Positions 1-8,013 of a stretch of 63,726 bases of DNA are shown piece by piece. The translations under genes were made by a program, and so were the position numbers. The DNA comes from an uncultured Kiritimatiellota bacterium. Its GTDB lineage: Bacteria > Verrucomicrobiota > Kiritimatiellia > RFP12 > DVOR01. Position 1 is the first letter of the stretch. Each line of letters opens with the position of its first letter. The stretch covers positions 1 through 63,726 of the forward strand of contig CALXSH010000006.1 of assembly GCA_944391065.1 (NCBI GenBank), given 5' to 3'. A model generated the notes under the pieces. That model was not told the DNA's origin. It ran no database searches and saw only the letters and a program-made list of their open reading frames with translations.

Positions 1-88
1 GTTCCCATTCCGAACACGGAAGTGAAGGGCCTCATCGGCGAGGGTACTGCGGGAGTTGCCCGTGGGAGAGTAGCACGTTGCCGGAGCT
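1..88 (+). rRNA. rrf: 5S ribosomal RNA, 3' part (5' end outside window)
   Basis: The first bases read as the middle of a bacterial 5S rRNA: the loop 'ttcccattccgaacacgga' at about 2-20, then the 3' half ending 'gtgggagagtagcacgttgc'. The 5' strand of helix I lies before the window, so the 3' end is estimated at about 86-88. A terminator follows at once, so this is the last gene of an rRNA operon. Confidence 0.93.
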
Positions 89-91
89 TTT

Positions 92-123
92 GAGCCTGAC
101 CGCAAGGTCAGGCTCTTTTTTTG
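92..123 (+). terminator. Rho-independent terminator of the rRNA operon
   Basis: Perfect 9-bp stem (92-100 with 107-115), 6-nt loop, then a run of eight T (116-123). It starts a few bases after the 5S 3' end. Confidence 0.92.
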
Positions 124-141
124 TGCCTTTGGCGCGCCCCG

Positions 142-405
142 GCGCGGCAAAGGCGGGCGCCCAAGGGTGCCCCGCAGAGACCGTACCGCCCCGGGCACCG
201 CGACCGGCAATGCGGGAGACACTGCGGAGCCCCGGACGAGCGGAGTGCTGCGCTGGGCATCACCTGCCGCAGCAGAGGCCGGGTGCCCGGGATACGCTTG
301 GCGAAGTGGGGCGCGGCAAAGGCGGGCGCCCAAGGGTGCCCCGCAGAGACCGTACGGCCCCGGGCGCCGCGACCGGCAATGCAGGAGACGCTGCGGAGCC
401 CCGGA
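142..405. repeat. Two-copy imperfect direct repeat of about 95 bp (142-236 and 311-405)
   Basis: The copies are offset by exactly 169 bp and differ at only a few positions. Each starts 'gcgcggcaaaggcgggcg' and ends 'gcggagccccgga'. The stretch between copies and after the second carries more degenerate, similar GC-rich phrases. The gap 124-575 between the rRNA terminator and thiE holds no convincing gene: open frames there are GC-rich artefacts without ribosome-binding sites. Function unknown; it could be a decaying tandem duplication or part of a dispersed repeat family. Confidence 0.8.
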
Positions 406-575
406 CTCTCGGGATACGGTGCTGAGCGGCGCCTGCCGCGGCGGAACCTGAGTGCCGGGCGGCGCGGGATGTGTCTGCCGCGGCGGAGGCTTGGATAATA
501 CGGCTACAGGGGGAGATTCGCCGCGCGTATTGCGGGGCGAAGGCGGGTGGGGGCTTCCTCCCGGGGCGCCCGTGG

Positions 576-1208
576 TCAGCGGAGGCTGAGCCAGAGGTCC
601 TGGAGGCGTCGGATGGCGTCGTAGGGACGGGGGGAGCGGCAGACGGCGCGGACGACGGAGAAGTTGACCGCGCCGGCGCCGATGACTTCGGGGAGGCGGG
701 TTTCGTCGATGCCGCCGATGGCGACAGTGGGCCAAGGGGAGGCCTGGACGATACGCCCTGCTTCGGTAGGGCCGAGGGTGGGGTCGGGGATCTCTTTGGT
801 GGGGGTGGCGTAGACGGGGCCGACGCCGGCATAGTCGGGCCGGATGGCCTTGGCGGCTTCCATTTGGGCGTAGGAGTGAGTGGAGAGACCGAAAATCCGG
901 AGCTCGGGATAGAGCCTGCGGGCTTCGGGAATGGGCATGTCGCCCTGTCCGAGGTGGACGCCGTCGGCTTCGGCTTCGGCGGCGAGGGCGGGGTCGTCAT
1001 TGACGATGAAGCGGGTCTCGGTGCCGCGGGTGACGGAGCGGAGGTCGCGGGCGTTGGCCAGGATCGCGTCGCGGGTGGCGTGCTTCATCCGGAGCTGGAT
1101 GTAGCGGAGCCCGGCGCGGACGGCGGCTTCGGCGACTGCGGCGTAGGAGGTGACCGGGTCGGTGATGACCAGGTAGAGGCCGAAGGCGTTCTCGGAGTCA
1201 GGGTTCAT
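576..1208 (-). CDS. thiE: Thiamine phosphate synthase
   Basis: A 210-residue TIM-barrel protein of the ThiE/TenI family, which joins the HMP-pyrophosphate and thiazole-phosphate moieties to give thiamine phosphate in the cytoplasm. Visible family signatures are the 'LYLVITDP' first strand, 'IQLRMK' (strand 2 with the diphosphate-binding Arg/Lys), 'RFIVNDDPALA' (Mg-binding Asp), 'DGVHLGQGD', 'GVGPVYATPTK' and 'VAIGGI'. Length is typical. It lies 12 bp downstream of thi4 on the same strand, so the two probably form a thiazole-plus-coupling operon. No TPP riboswitch was recognised upstream of the pair. Confidence 0.9.
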   Translation of the reverse strand: MNPDSENAFGLYLVITDPVTSYAAVAEAAVRAGLRYIQLRMKHATRDAILANARDLRSVTRGTETRFIVNDDPALAAEAEADGVHLGQGDMPIPEARRLYPELRIFGLSTHSYAQMEAAKAIRPDYAGVGPVYATPTKEIPDPTLGPTEAGRIVQASPWPTVAIGGIDETRLPEVIGAGAVNFSVVRAVCRSPRPYDAIRRLQDLWLSLR

Positions 1209-1220
1209 GCGTGAGGGGGC

Positions 1221-2003
1221 TTAGGCACGGAGGTCGGCGAGGATGAGCTCGGCGACTTTCTTGCCGGACTTGAACATGCCGCCGAAGATGGGGCCCATGC
1301 GGAAGCCGCCCTGGACGTTGTTGGCGGCCATGCCGGAGGCGTAGAGGCCGGGGAAGAGGCGCTTGGTATTGATGACGGTGGTGCGTTCGCCGTCTTCCAT
1401 CCACATGGGACGTTCGCCCATGATGCCGCCCGAGGGGGAGTCGACGTGCAGGCCGGCTTTGTCGACGGCCTTGTGGACGATTTCGGAGGGGTGGCCGGTG
1501 CCGTCAAGGACGGCGCGGGTGGTGATGACGAGGGGATCGACGTGCATGTCGAGGCGACGGACGGGATTCCAGTTGATGACGAGGCCATTGACGACGCCTT
1601 CGCGGACGCAGATGTCTTCGACGCAGACGGTGTTGAAGATGACCGCGCCGGCCTTGCGGGCGCCGAAGATCAGGCCGGAGGCGAGCTCGACGGTGTCGAA
1701 GGTGTGGTAGCCGTTGCCGAGGTCCTTCGTGGAGATGTTGAAGTCGTTGAGGATGGCGACGGCGTCGTCCTGGACGACGGCCTCATTGAAGAGCATGCCG
1801 CCGCCCCAAGTGCCGCCGCCGGGGGCGAGCTTGCTTTCGAAGACGGCGACTTTGAGGCCGGCGTCGGCGAGGTAGCGGGCGGCCACGAGGCCGGAGGGTC
1901 CGGCACCGACGATGCCGACATCGACGGAAAGGTGGTCTTCGAGTTTCTTGAAAAAGGAGCGGACGATAGCGCCGGAGATGGTCTCTTCCATGATGTTGGA
2001 CAT
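1221..2003 (-). CDS. thi4: Thi4-family thiazole synthase, sulfide-using type
   Basis: 260 residues from the ATG at 2003, chosen because an AAAGG-type site precedes it and the protein then starts at the usual family position; an in-frame extension to 2213 would add 70 residues unlike the family. The N-terminal FAD/NAD-binding motif '[17 protein letters not shown]' is at about 29-45, and a Gly-rich loop 'GGGTWGGGM' at 62-70. Thi4 makes the thiazole carboxylate from NAD and glycine. The yeast suicide enzyme donates sulfur from a Cys just before 'MDP'; here that position is His154 ('LDMHVDP'), as in archaeal enzymes that use free sulfide catalytically. First gene of the thi4-thiE pair. Confidence 0.9.
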   Translation of the reverse strand: MSNIMEETISGAIVRSFFKKLEDHLSVDVGIVGAGPSGLVAARYLADAGLKVAVFESKLAPGGGTWGGGMLFNEAVVQDDAVAILNDFNISTKDLGNGYHTFDTVELASGLIFGARKAGAVIFNTVCVEDICVREGVVNGLVINWNPVRRLDMHVDPLVITTRAVLDGTGHPSEIVHKAVDKAGLHVDSPSGGIMGERPMWMEDGERTTVINTKRLFPGLYASGMAANNVQGGFRMGPIFGGMFKSGKKVAELILADLRA

Positions 2004-2035
2004 GGGGGTATCCTTTCTGAATAAAAACGGGCGAT

Positions 2036-2041
2036 AGTGTA
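2036..2041 (-). promoter_or_regulatory. Possible -10 element for thi4-thiE (minus strand)
   Basis: On the minus strand this reads TACACT, 32 nt before the thi4 ATG, with a weak ATGCCG 17 bp upstream. It fits the -10 style seen elsewhere in the window and is divergent from the promoter of the next gene. Confidence 0.4.
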
Positions 2042-2086
2042 CCAAAAGCCCCCGCGGGCGGCATCCGTGGGGCAGGGCGGATTTGC

Positions 2087-2092
2087 TATACT
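2087..2092 (+). promoter_or_regulatory. Probable -10 element (TATACT) for the glycosyltransferase gene
   Basis: TATACT lies 53 nt before the ATG at 2146. No good -35 is visible at 17 bp. The same hexamer recurs before several genes in the window. Confidence 0.5.
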
Positions 2093-2145
2093 TCAGGACC
2101 GAACGGGGCGCTCTGCGCGTCTCGCGGAGCACGAACGGAGCCCTC

Positions 2146-3261
2146 ATGAAGATTGTGCAGATTCTCCCCTCCTTGGATGACGGCGGCGTCGAACGCGGCA
2201 CCGTCGACAGCAACCGTCTCTATCTGGCCGCGGGTCATGAGAGCTGGGTCATTTCCGCCGGGGGCAAACGGGTCTCGGCCATTGAGGCCGACGGCGGTCA
2301 TCATGTGACGGTGGACGTGCGCTCCAAAAATCCGCTGACGGCGTTGCCGCGCATGTTGGCGTTGCGTCGGGCGCTGCGTCGGATCCGGCCGGACGTGGTT
2401 CACTTCCGTAGCCGCGTGCCGGGGTGGCTGACGCTGTGGGCGAACCGCGCGAAGGACCTGCGCATTCCCGTCGTCTCTACGCTGCACGGGCTGAACCATC
2501 CGGGTTTCTACAGCTCCGTCATGATGCGCGCGGACCGCGTCATCGCCGTCTCGACGGCGGCGGCGGCTTTCATCCGCGAGCATTACCCGTGGGTGCCGGA
2601 GGGGCGGATTGCGGTCGTCCCGCGCGGCATCGACTTGGAGACCTTCGATCCGGCCAGACTCGACGCGGCCTGGACGGAGGGTTTCCGCGCCGGGCACGGG
2701 CTGAAGGGACGCTTTGTGGCGGCGGTGATCGGGCGCGTGTCGGCGCTCAAGGGCATCGACACGCTGATCCGCGCGGCGGCGCTGCTGAAGGATTGGCCGG
2801 AATTCATCGTGCTCGTGGTCGGCGGCCCGCAGAAACACCAGGAGCACGTCTTCGACGATCTGAAGGCGTTGGCCGCGGAACTCGGCGTGGCGGACCGCGT
2901 GCGCTTTGTCGGTTCGCAGAAGCATATTCCGGAGATTGACGCGCTGGCGGACGTGGTCTGCTCGTGCAATACGAAGAAGCCGGAGAGTTTCGGGCGCACG
3001 GTGGCCGAGGCGCTGGCGATGAATACGCCCGTCATTGCGGCGGCGCACGGCGGCGTGCTCGACATCGTGCGTGACGGGACGGACGGTTACCTCTTCCCGC
3101 CCGGCGACGCGGAAGCGCTGGCGGCGGCGCTGCGGCGTATTCCGGCGCTGCCGACGGACGGCCTGCGCGGCCACATTGAGGCGAATTTCACGGCCTCGGG
3201 CATGGCCGAGGCGACGCTCCGCGTTTACCGCGGGGCCATCGACGCGCGGCGTCGTTCCTAA
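2146..3261 (+). CDS. GT4-family glycosyltransferase (GT-B fold)
   Basis: 371 residues from ATG 2146, preceded by GGAG; a longer in-frame version from 2083 would start inside the -10 element. The N-terminal domain opens '[18 protein letters not shown]', the usual GT4 start with the acceptor-side glycine loop. The C-terminal domain has '[16 protein letters not shown]', '[10 protein letters not shown]' and the E-x7-E nucleotide-sugar motif '[20 protein letters not shown]'. Such enzymes transfer a sugar from a nucleotide donor to lipopolysaccharide core or exopolysaccharide acceptors at the inner membrane. WaaG-like in overall look, but donor and acceptor cannot be read from sequence. The nearby kdsB and lpxK and the EPS locus make an envelope-glycan role plausible. 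Confidence 0.85.
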   Translation: MKIVQILPSLDDGGVERGTVDSNRLYLAAGHESWVISAGGKRVSAIEADGGHHVTVDVRSKNPLTALPRMLALRRALRRIRPDVVHFRSRVPGWLTLWANRAKDLRIPVVSTLHGLNHPGFYSSVMMRADRVIAVSTAAAAFIREHYPWVPEGRIAVVPRGIDLETFDPARLDAAWTEGFRAGHGLKGRFVAAVIGRVSALKGIDTLIRAAALLKDWPEFIVLVVGGPQKHQEHVFDDLKALAAELGVADRVRFVGSQKHIPEIDALADVVCSCNTKKPESFGRTVAEALAMNTPVIAAAHGGVLDIVRDGTDGYLFPPGDAEALAAALRRIPALPTDGLRGHIEANFTASGMAEATLRVYRGAIDARRRS

Positions 3262-3299
3262 GACCTTTTACACCTATCCCATTCAGAAAGGCATTCATC

Positions 3300-4223
3300 A
3301 TGGCACTTGTACGTTCCCTTCTCGAAACCATCGGCAACACGCCGCTCGTGACCTTGGGCCGCTTCAATGACGGCCAGGCCGAGATTCTGGCGAAGGCCGA
3401 GTATTTCAATCCCGGCGGCAGCGTGAAGGACCGCGTGGGGTTGGCGATGATTGAGGCGGCCGAACGCGAGGGCAGGCTGAAGCCTGGGGCGCTGATCATT
3501 GAGCCGACCAGCGGCAACACGGGCATCGGTCTGGCCTTGGCGGCGGCGCTGAAGGGTTACCGTCTCATTCTCACGATGCCCGAGACGATGAGCGTCGAGC
3601 GCCGCCGTCTTCTGGCGGCTTACGGGGCGGAACTGGTCTTGACCCCCGGCGCCGAGGGCATGGCCGGCGCAATCCGCCGCGCCGAGGCGCTGCGCGACGA
3701 ACATCCCGGCAGCCTGATTCCCCAGCAGTTCGAGAATCCCGCCAATCCGGCGGCGCACCGCGCGACGACGGCGAAGGAGATTCTGCGCGACACCGGTGGC
3801 CGCGTGGACGTCTTCGTCTCTGCCGTCGGCACCGGCGGCACGCTGACCGGCACCGCCCTGGGGCTGCGCGAGGCGCTTCCGGACCTTGAGGTCGTCGCGG
3901 TGGAGCCCGACGAGTCCCCGGTGCTCAGCGGGGGCAAGGCCGGCCCGCACCGCATTCAGGGGATCGGTGCGGGTTTCGTGCCCGCGATTCTGCGCACTGA
4001 CCTGATCACGCGCATTGTGCGCGTGACCTCCGATGACGCGGGCGCCGCGGCGCGCGAGGTGGCGAAGACCGACGGCCTGCTGGTGGGCATCTCCGCCGGC
4101 GCGGCGCTGCACGCGGCGCGGCTGCTCTCACGCGAGGCGGCTTACGCGGGCAAGCGGATCGTGGTGATGCTGCCCGACGGCGGCGACCGTTATCTCTCCA
4201 CGTGGCTTTTCTCGGGGGAATAA
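3300..4223 (+). CDS. cysK: Cysteine synthase (O-acetylserine sulfhydrylase)
   Basis: 307 residues, the usual size for CysK. It makes L-cysteine and acetate from O-acetylserine and sulfide with pyridoxal phosphate. The PLP lysine is Lys43 in 'NPGGSVKDR'. The acetylserine loop 'TSGNTG' (about 69-74), the phosphate-binding 'GTGGT' and 'VGISAGA' near the C-terminus are all present. An AAAGG site sits 10-14 nt before the ATG. It begins 38 bp after the glycosyltransferase stop; I saw no separate promoter, so co-transcription is possible. CysM/CysK assignment rests on the overall pattern and is not decisive. Confidence 0.92.
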   Translation: MALVRSLLETIGNTPLVTLGRFNDGQAEILAKAEYFNPGGSVKDRVGLAMIEAAEREGRLKPGALIIEPTSGNTGIGLALAAALKGYRLILTMPETMSVERRRLLAAYGAELVLTPGAEGMAGAIRRAEALRDEHPGSLIPQQFENPANPAAHRATTAKEILRDTGGRVDVFVSAVGTGGTLTGTALGLREALPDLEVVAVEPDESPVLSGGKAGPHRIQGIGAGFVPAILRTDLITRIVRVTSDDAGAAAREVAKTDGLLVGISAGAALHAARLLSREAAYAGKRIVVMLPDGGDRYLSTWLFSGE

Positions 4224-4256
4224 GCGCCCGCCCGGGCGTCCTTCGCGGCTTTCCGC

Positions 4257-4285
4257 TTGCGGGGGCGCGCCGAATTGCGTATACT
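4257..4285 (+). promoter_or_regulatory. Promoter of the pilus-like operon
   Basis: TTGCGG (4257-4262), 17-bp spacer, TATACT (4280-4285), about 50 nt before the ATG at 4339. Confidence 0.75.
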
Positions 4286-4338
4286 GTTTACAGTCTAATC
4301 TCAGCGAAGGGGCCGGTAGGGCCCGGAAGGAGCGTCAA

Positions 4339-5139
4339 ATGAAGCATTGGTTCATCGCCGTGGCTGCCGTTCTGGCTGCCGGGACCGTCTTTGCCCAGCG
4401 CAACGCGAAGAAGTCTGCGGAAGGCTCGGGCCTCATCAACATCATCGACATCACCGACGTGAAGAACGAGGGCGACTATTCGATGATGCCGCCGCTCGTC
4501 AGCCAGGACCTCAAGACCAAGATTCAGCACCGCGATTCCTGGCGCAAGGAGAGCAATCTTCGCGGGTGGCACTACTTCGAAGTGGCCTACGCCGTCGGAG
4601 ACGTCTACACCGACGACGCCGGCAAGAAGATGCCCGTCCTGGCGCTCCCCGAGGTGACCATCACCTATGCGCTTCTCTACGATATGACCAAGTCCCAGCT
4701 CGCCAGCCGCACCTACGGCATCATGAAGAAGGCCAAGAGCCCGGCGGTCGGTTGGGACGATCCCAACGTGCGCTACGCTCTCCTGATCAAGGAGATTACT
4801 TACGTCAACATCACGCCCAACCGCGAGCACTACGCCGCCGTCTGCGTGCCGCCGGCCTTCGCCGTGACCTACGGTCTGCCGATCTGCTACTCCGTGCGCA
4901 TCAGCGTCAACGGCGAACCCCAGGGCCCCATCGTCACCAAGGCCGCTCCCGGCGCCAAGGTTGACGGCAAGCCCCTCGCCCCGCTCTTGGTCAAGGACGG
5001 CGAACCGACGGCCTGGTGGGAGACCATCCGCAATCTCTCCGATGCCGTCGACACCCGCGACGGCGTGCTCCGCGACCGCAGCCTGACGCCCTTCTCCCTC
5101 GCCGGCGACGAGTACTACGATCCCGTCAAGGTGCTCTGA
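4339..5139 (+). CDS. Secreted pilus-cluster protein, positional counterpart of Amuc_1102
   Basis: 266 residues with a clear signal peptide (charged start, hydrophobic 'FIAVAAVLAAGTVFA', cleavage after about residue 19) and an AAGGAG site. The mature part is soluble and beta-rich by appearance, with 'GWHYFEVAYAVGD' and 'LPEVTITYALLYD'. No enzyme motif is visible. I assign it by synteny: it is the first gene of an operon whose next four genes match Amuc_1101, 1100, 1099 and 1098 in order. Amuc_1102 is known to have an immunoglobulin-like fold related to archaeal pilins; whether this protein shares that fold needs a structure prediction. Probably periplasmic or an outer-membrane-associated part of the machine. 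Confidence 0.7.
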   Translation: MKHWFIAVAAVLAAGTVFAQRNAKKSAEGSGLINIIDITDVKNEGDYSMMPPLVSQDLKTKIQHRDSWRKESNLRGWHYFEVAYAVGDVYTDDAGKKMPVLALPEVTITYALLYDMTKSQLASRTYGIMKKAKSPAVGWDDPNVRYALLIKEITYVNITPNREHYAAVCVPPAFAVTYGLPICYSVRISVNGEPQGPIVTKAAPGAKVDGKPLAPLLVKDGEPTAWWETIRNLSDAVDTRDGVLRDRSLTPFSLAGDEYYDPVKVL

Positions 5140-5176
5140 CCTGCCCCTCTCCTTCTAACCCCACGGAACCGACTCC

Positions 5177-6859
5177 ATGGAACGCATTCTGACTCTCAAT
5201 ATCGGTGGCTCACGGCTTGCCCTGGCGGAATTTGAGGTCCGTCCGGGCAAGGGGCCGAAGCTGCTCCGCTATGCCTTCGGCGAGATGGCCGAAGGCGTTG
5301 ATGTGCCCGACATGATGGCCGTCGAGCTTGAGCAGGCCGTCCGCGGCATGCTCGCCTCTTCCGGCATCCGTCCGGCCCGCACGATGGTCGCCCTCTCCGG
5401 GCAGATGGCCTTCCCGCGGTTTGTCAGGATTCTGGCCGACACGCCCGAGAAGATGCGCGAGCAGATCCGCTTCGAGGTCGAGCAGAATGTTCCCTTTCCG
5501 TTGGAGGAAGCCATTTGGTCCGACGCGCTGATTGGGGCGCCCGACGCAGGCGAACAGCACGTTATGATCGTGGCCACGCGCAGCGACACCGTCGGCGCCG
5601 TCACCAAGGCCCTGCTCAATGTCGGCATGGAGCCCGAAATCATTGACGTCGCCCCCGCCGCCCTCTACAACGCGGTCCGCTTCAACTATCCCGAAGCCGA
5701 CGGCTGCACGCTGGTCATCGACATCGGCGCGCGCTGCACCAACCTGGTCTTCGTCGAGGCCGAGCGTGTCTTTTACCGCACCATTCCTGTCGCCGGCAAC
5801 ACGATCACCTCCGAAATCGCCAAGGCCTTCGGGCTCTCCCACGAGGACGCCGAAACCTTCAAGTGCGAACGCGGCCTGGTCGCCCAAGGCGGCGCCTTCG
5901 CCGTTGACGACCCCGATGTCGATCGCCTCTCCAAGGTCATCCGCAACGTCATGACTCGCCTCCACGCCGAGGTGGCGCGTTCCGTTTCCTTCTACCGCAG
6001 CCAGCAGGGCGGTTCCGCCCCCGCGCGCGTCCTCCTCACCGGCGGCTCCGCGCAGCTGCCCTACATGCAGAATTTCTTTGAGGAGAAGCTTCAGCTCGAG
6101 GTTGACTTCCTCAATCCCTTCGTCGCCGTCGACTATCCCTCGGGCATCGATCCGGAAGTCTTCGGCCGCGATGCCTTCCGTCTGCCGGTGTTGGTGGGCC
6201 TGGCCCTCCGCCGCGGCATGACCTGCCCGGTCGAAGTCAACCTGGCCTCCGAGGAGCTGGCCGCGCGCAAGGAGTTCCGCGGACGTATTCCCTTCCTAGT
6301 GCTCTCGGCTGCCGGTCTGCTGGTCATCATGGGCATCTGGTGGCTCTTCTTCGGCAGCCTCCGCTCCCTCTACGAGCAGCAGCGCGAACGCATTGAGACC
6401 CGACTCAGCGCCGAACAGGCCCAGAAGGCCAGCTTCGATCGCGTCGACCGCGAGGCCAATCAGGCCAAGGATCGCGCCGCCGCCTATGCCGACCTGATGA
6501 AGCGTAAGGCCGTCTGGCCCTCCATGATGGTCGCCGTCGACGAGGCCGTCCGCCCCGGCCTCTGGGTCACCTCGCTCAAATCCGTCCGTACCGGCGAGAC
6601 CCTTCAGGGCCTGGCCCTCTCGGTCAGCGTCTGGCGCGACCTCGAGCCCGGCCTCTGCGAAGCCAACCGCACCATCGACGAGACCGTCGCCGCCCGCCTG
6701 TCCGCGACCGAACCCTTCTCGGATGACCTGAAGAATATCCCGATCAGCAAGAAGGATCAGAGTGCCTGGATCACGTCGTTTGACATTACCGCGCGCCTGG
6801 CCTCGCAGGATCAGCCTGCCGAGGACACCAAGTCCCGCCGTTCCGCCCGGAGGAGATAA
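5177..6859 (+). CDS. PilM-like pilus assembly protein with C-terminal PilN-like extension (Amuc_1101 family)
   Basis: 560 residues. The N-terminal ~350 residues are an actin-like ATPase domain of the PilM/FtsA type: 'LNIGGSRLALAEFE' (phosphate 1), 'GCTLVIDIGARCTNLVFV' around 178-194 (phosphate 2) and 'VLLTGGSAQLP' (adenosine motif). A single membrane segment follows at about 371-393 ('FLVLSAAGLLVIMGIWWLFF'), then a charged coiled-coil-like stretch and a periplasmic tail. That TM-plus-periplasmic layout is what PilN supplies as a separate protein in type IV pilus systems, so this looks like a PilM-PilN fusion. PilM is cytoplasmic and PilN spans the inner membrane; the fusion would link cytoplasm to the secretin. 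The ribosome-binding site is weak. Confidence 0.85.
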   Translation: MERILTLNIGGSRLALAEFEVRPGKGPKLLRYAFGEMAEGVDVPDMMAVELEQAVRGMLASSGIRPARTMVALSGQMAFPRFVRILADTPEKMREQIRFEVEQNVPFPLEEAIWSDALIGAPDAGEQHVMIVATRSDTVGAVTKALLNVGMEPEIIDVAPAALYNAVRFNYPEADGCTLVIDIGARCTNLVFVEAERVFYRTIPVAGNTITSEIAKAFGLSHEDAETFKCERGLVAQGGAFAVDDPDVDRLSKVIRNVMTRLHAEVARSVSFYRSQQGGSAPARVLLTGGSAQLPYMQNFFEEKLQLEVDFLNPFVAVDYPSGIDPEVFGRDAFRLPVLVGLALRRGMTCPVEVNLASEELAARKEFRGRIPFLVLSAAGLLVIMGIWWLFFGSLRSLYEQQRERIETRLSAEQAQKASFDRVDREANQAKDRAAAYADLMKRKAVWPSMMVAVDEAVRPGLWVTSLKSVRTGETLQGLALSVSVWRDLEPGLCEANRTIDETVAARLSATEPFSDDLKNIPISKKDQSAWITSFDITARLASQDQPAEDTKSRRSARRR

Positions 6860-6862
6860 CCT

Positions 6863-8008
6863 ATGGATCCCAACCAGAAAAAGATATTGGGCATCATCGG
6901 TGCCGTTTTCGGCGTCATCGTTGTCGCCCTGGCCGTGTTGCTTTTCCGCCAGTGCTCGGCCACGGAAGAGGCCGCCGCGGGCCGCGATGAGGCGAGCCAG
7001 TCGCTGGAGAACTGCTACCGGGTCAACCCGTATCCCAATACCGCCAACCTGAAGATCCGCCAGGCGGACGCCAAGGCCTATGCCGACTGGGCCGACCGCG
7101 CGCTTGCCACGCTGACGAAGAGCGCCAACGTCCTGAAGTTCCGGGCCGATGAGACGCCCTCCCAGTTCCTGGATCGCCTCAACTCCGGCGTCCGCCGCCT
7201 CAACGGCCGTCAGCAGGCTGAGCAGTTGGCCCTCTACGGCATCAACGCCGCCACGCTGGGCAAGCGCTCCGAGGGCGGCGAGGCCGCCGTCACCGACTAC
7301 AGCTTCGGCCGTTACGTCACGCAGGGCGAGATGCCGGCCGCGGCCAACGTCCCGCGTCTGGCCGAACAGTTCGCCGCCATCGATTTCGTCTGCACGCTGC
7401 TCTACGACAAAGGCGCCCTCTACATTTCCGACGTCACCCGCGAGGCCTTTGACGAAGTCAAGCAGGAGGAGCCCGCGAAGAACACGCGTGCCAACCGCCG
7501 CCGCCGCAATGCGCGCGAGGACGAAAAGGCCAAGGCCGCCGCGGCCGCGCCCGGCGTCCCAGAACTGCTGGTCAAGGACGGCGTCCGCCGCGAGATCTAC
7601 ACCATCCGCTTCCAAGCCCGCTACCGGACCCTCGTCGACGTGCTCAATACCCTGGCCACGACCACCGATGTCTTCTTCGTCATCGATGACATCTCCGTCA
7701 CCAGTCCCATGGACATCCGGGCCCGCGTCGCCGACCGCGTGAAGAAACGCGAGGCGGCCCTCCGTACGGCCCGCATGCGCGCCGAGCGCCGCGGTGAGAA
7801 GGTTGAGGCCGAGCAGCCCGATACCAACGAGGGGCTCTTCGCCGGGGCCACCCCCGCCGAGCGTCTCGTGAGCGATCCCGATCCCGAACGCTCCAGCCCG
7901 CTTGATATCACGCTCAAGTTTGAAATCTGGACCGCCCCCGCCCCCGAGGTGCCCGAGGCCGCTTCCGCGGCCCCTGAGGCGGCCGAAGGCACCCAGGAAG
8001 GAGTCTGA
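6863..8008 (+). CDS. Amuc_1100-family pilus-like protein (PilO-like)
   Basis: 381 residues starting 3 bp after the PilM gene stop. A short cytoplasmic start is followed by one membrane segment at about 8-28 and a periplasmic domain. 'ETPSQFLDRLNSGVRRLN' and 'IRFQARYRTLVDVLNTLA' are of the kind seen in Amuc_1100/PilO-like proteins, which form ferredoxin-like dimers aligning the inner-membrane platform with the secretin. A charged Arg/Lys/Ala linker (about 210-230) separates two subdomains, and the C-terminus ends in an Ala/Glu/Pro tail. Longer than Akkermansia Amuc_1100 (about 317 residues). Assignment rests on position plus these patterns. Confidence 0.75.
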   Translation: MDPNQKKILGIIGAVFGVIVVALAVLLFRQCSATEEAAAGRDEASQSLENCYRVNPYPNTANLKIRQADAKAYADWADRALATLTKSANVLKFRADETPSQFLDRLNSGVRRLNGRQQAEQLALYGINAATLGKRSEGGEAAVTDYSFGRYVTQGEMPAAANVPRLAEQFAAIDFVCTLLYDKGALYISDVTREAFDEVKQEEPAKNTRANRRRRNAREDEKAKAAAAAPGVPELLVKDGVRREIYTIRFQARYRTLVDVLNTLATTTDVFFVIDDISVTSPMDIRARVADRVKKREAALRTARMRAERRGEKVEAEQPDTNEGLFAGATPAERLVSDPDPERSSPLDITLKFEIWTAPAPEVPEAASAAPEAAEGTQEGV

Positions 8009-8013
8009 TCCCC

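Noticed and set aside
471-1214. Gene on the plus strand opposite thiE
   Set aside because: The 247-codon frame encodes a Gly/Asp-rich product with no family resemblance, and it lies over thiE, whose motifs are unmistakable.
2004-2145. TPP riboswitch upstream of thi4-thiE
   Set aside because: The conserved riboswitch phrases (CTGAGA and ACCTGA in their helices) are not present on the minus strand between the possible promoter and the thi4 start.
4224-4262. Terminator after cysK
   Set aside because: There is a short GC palindrome (cgcccgcccgggcg) but no T-run, so I do not call it.
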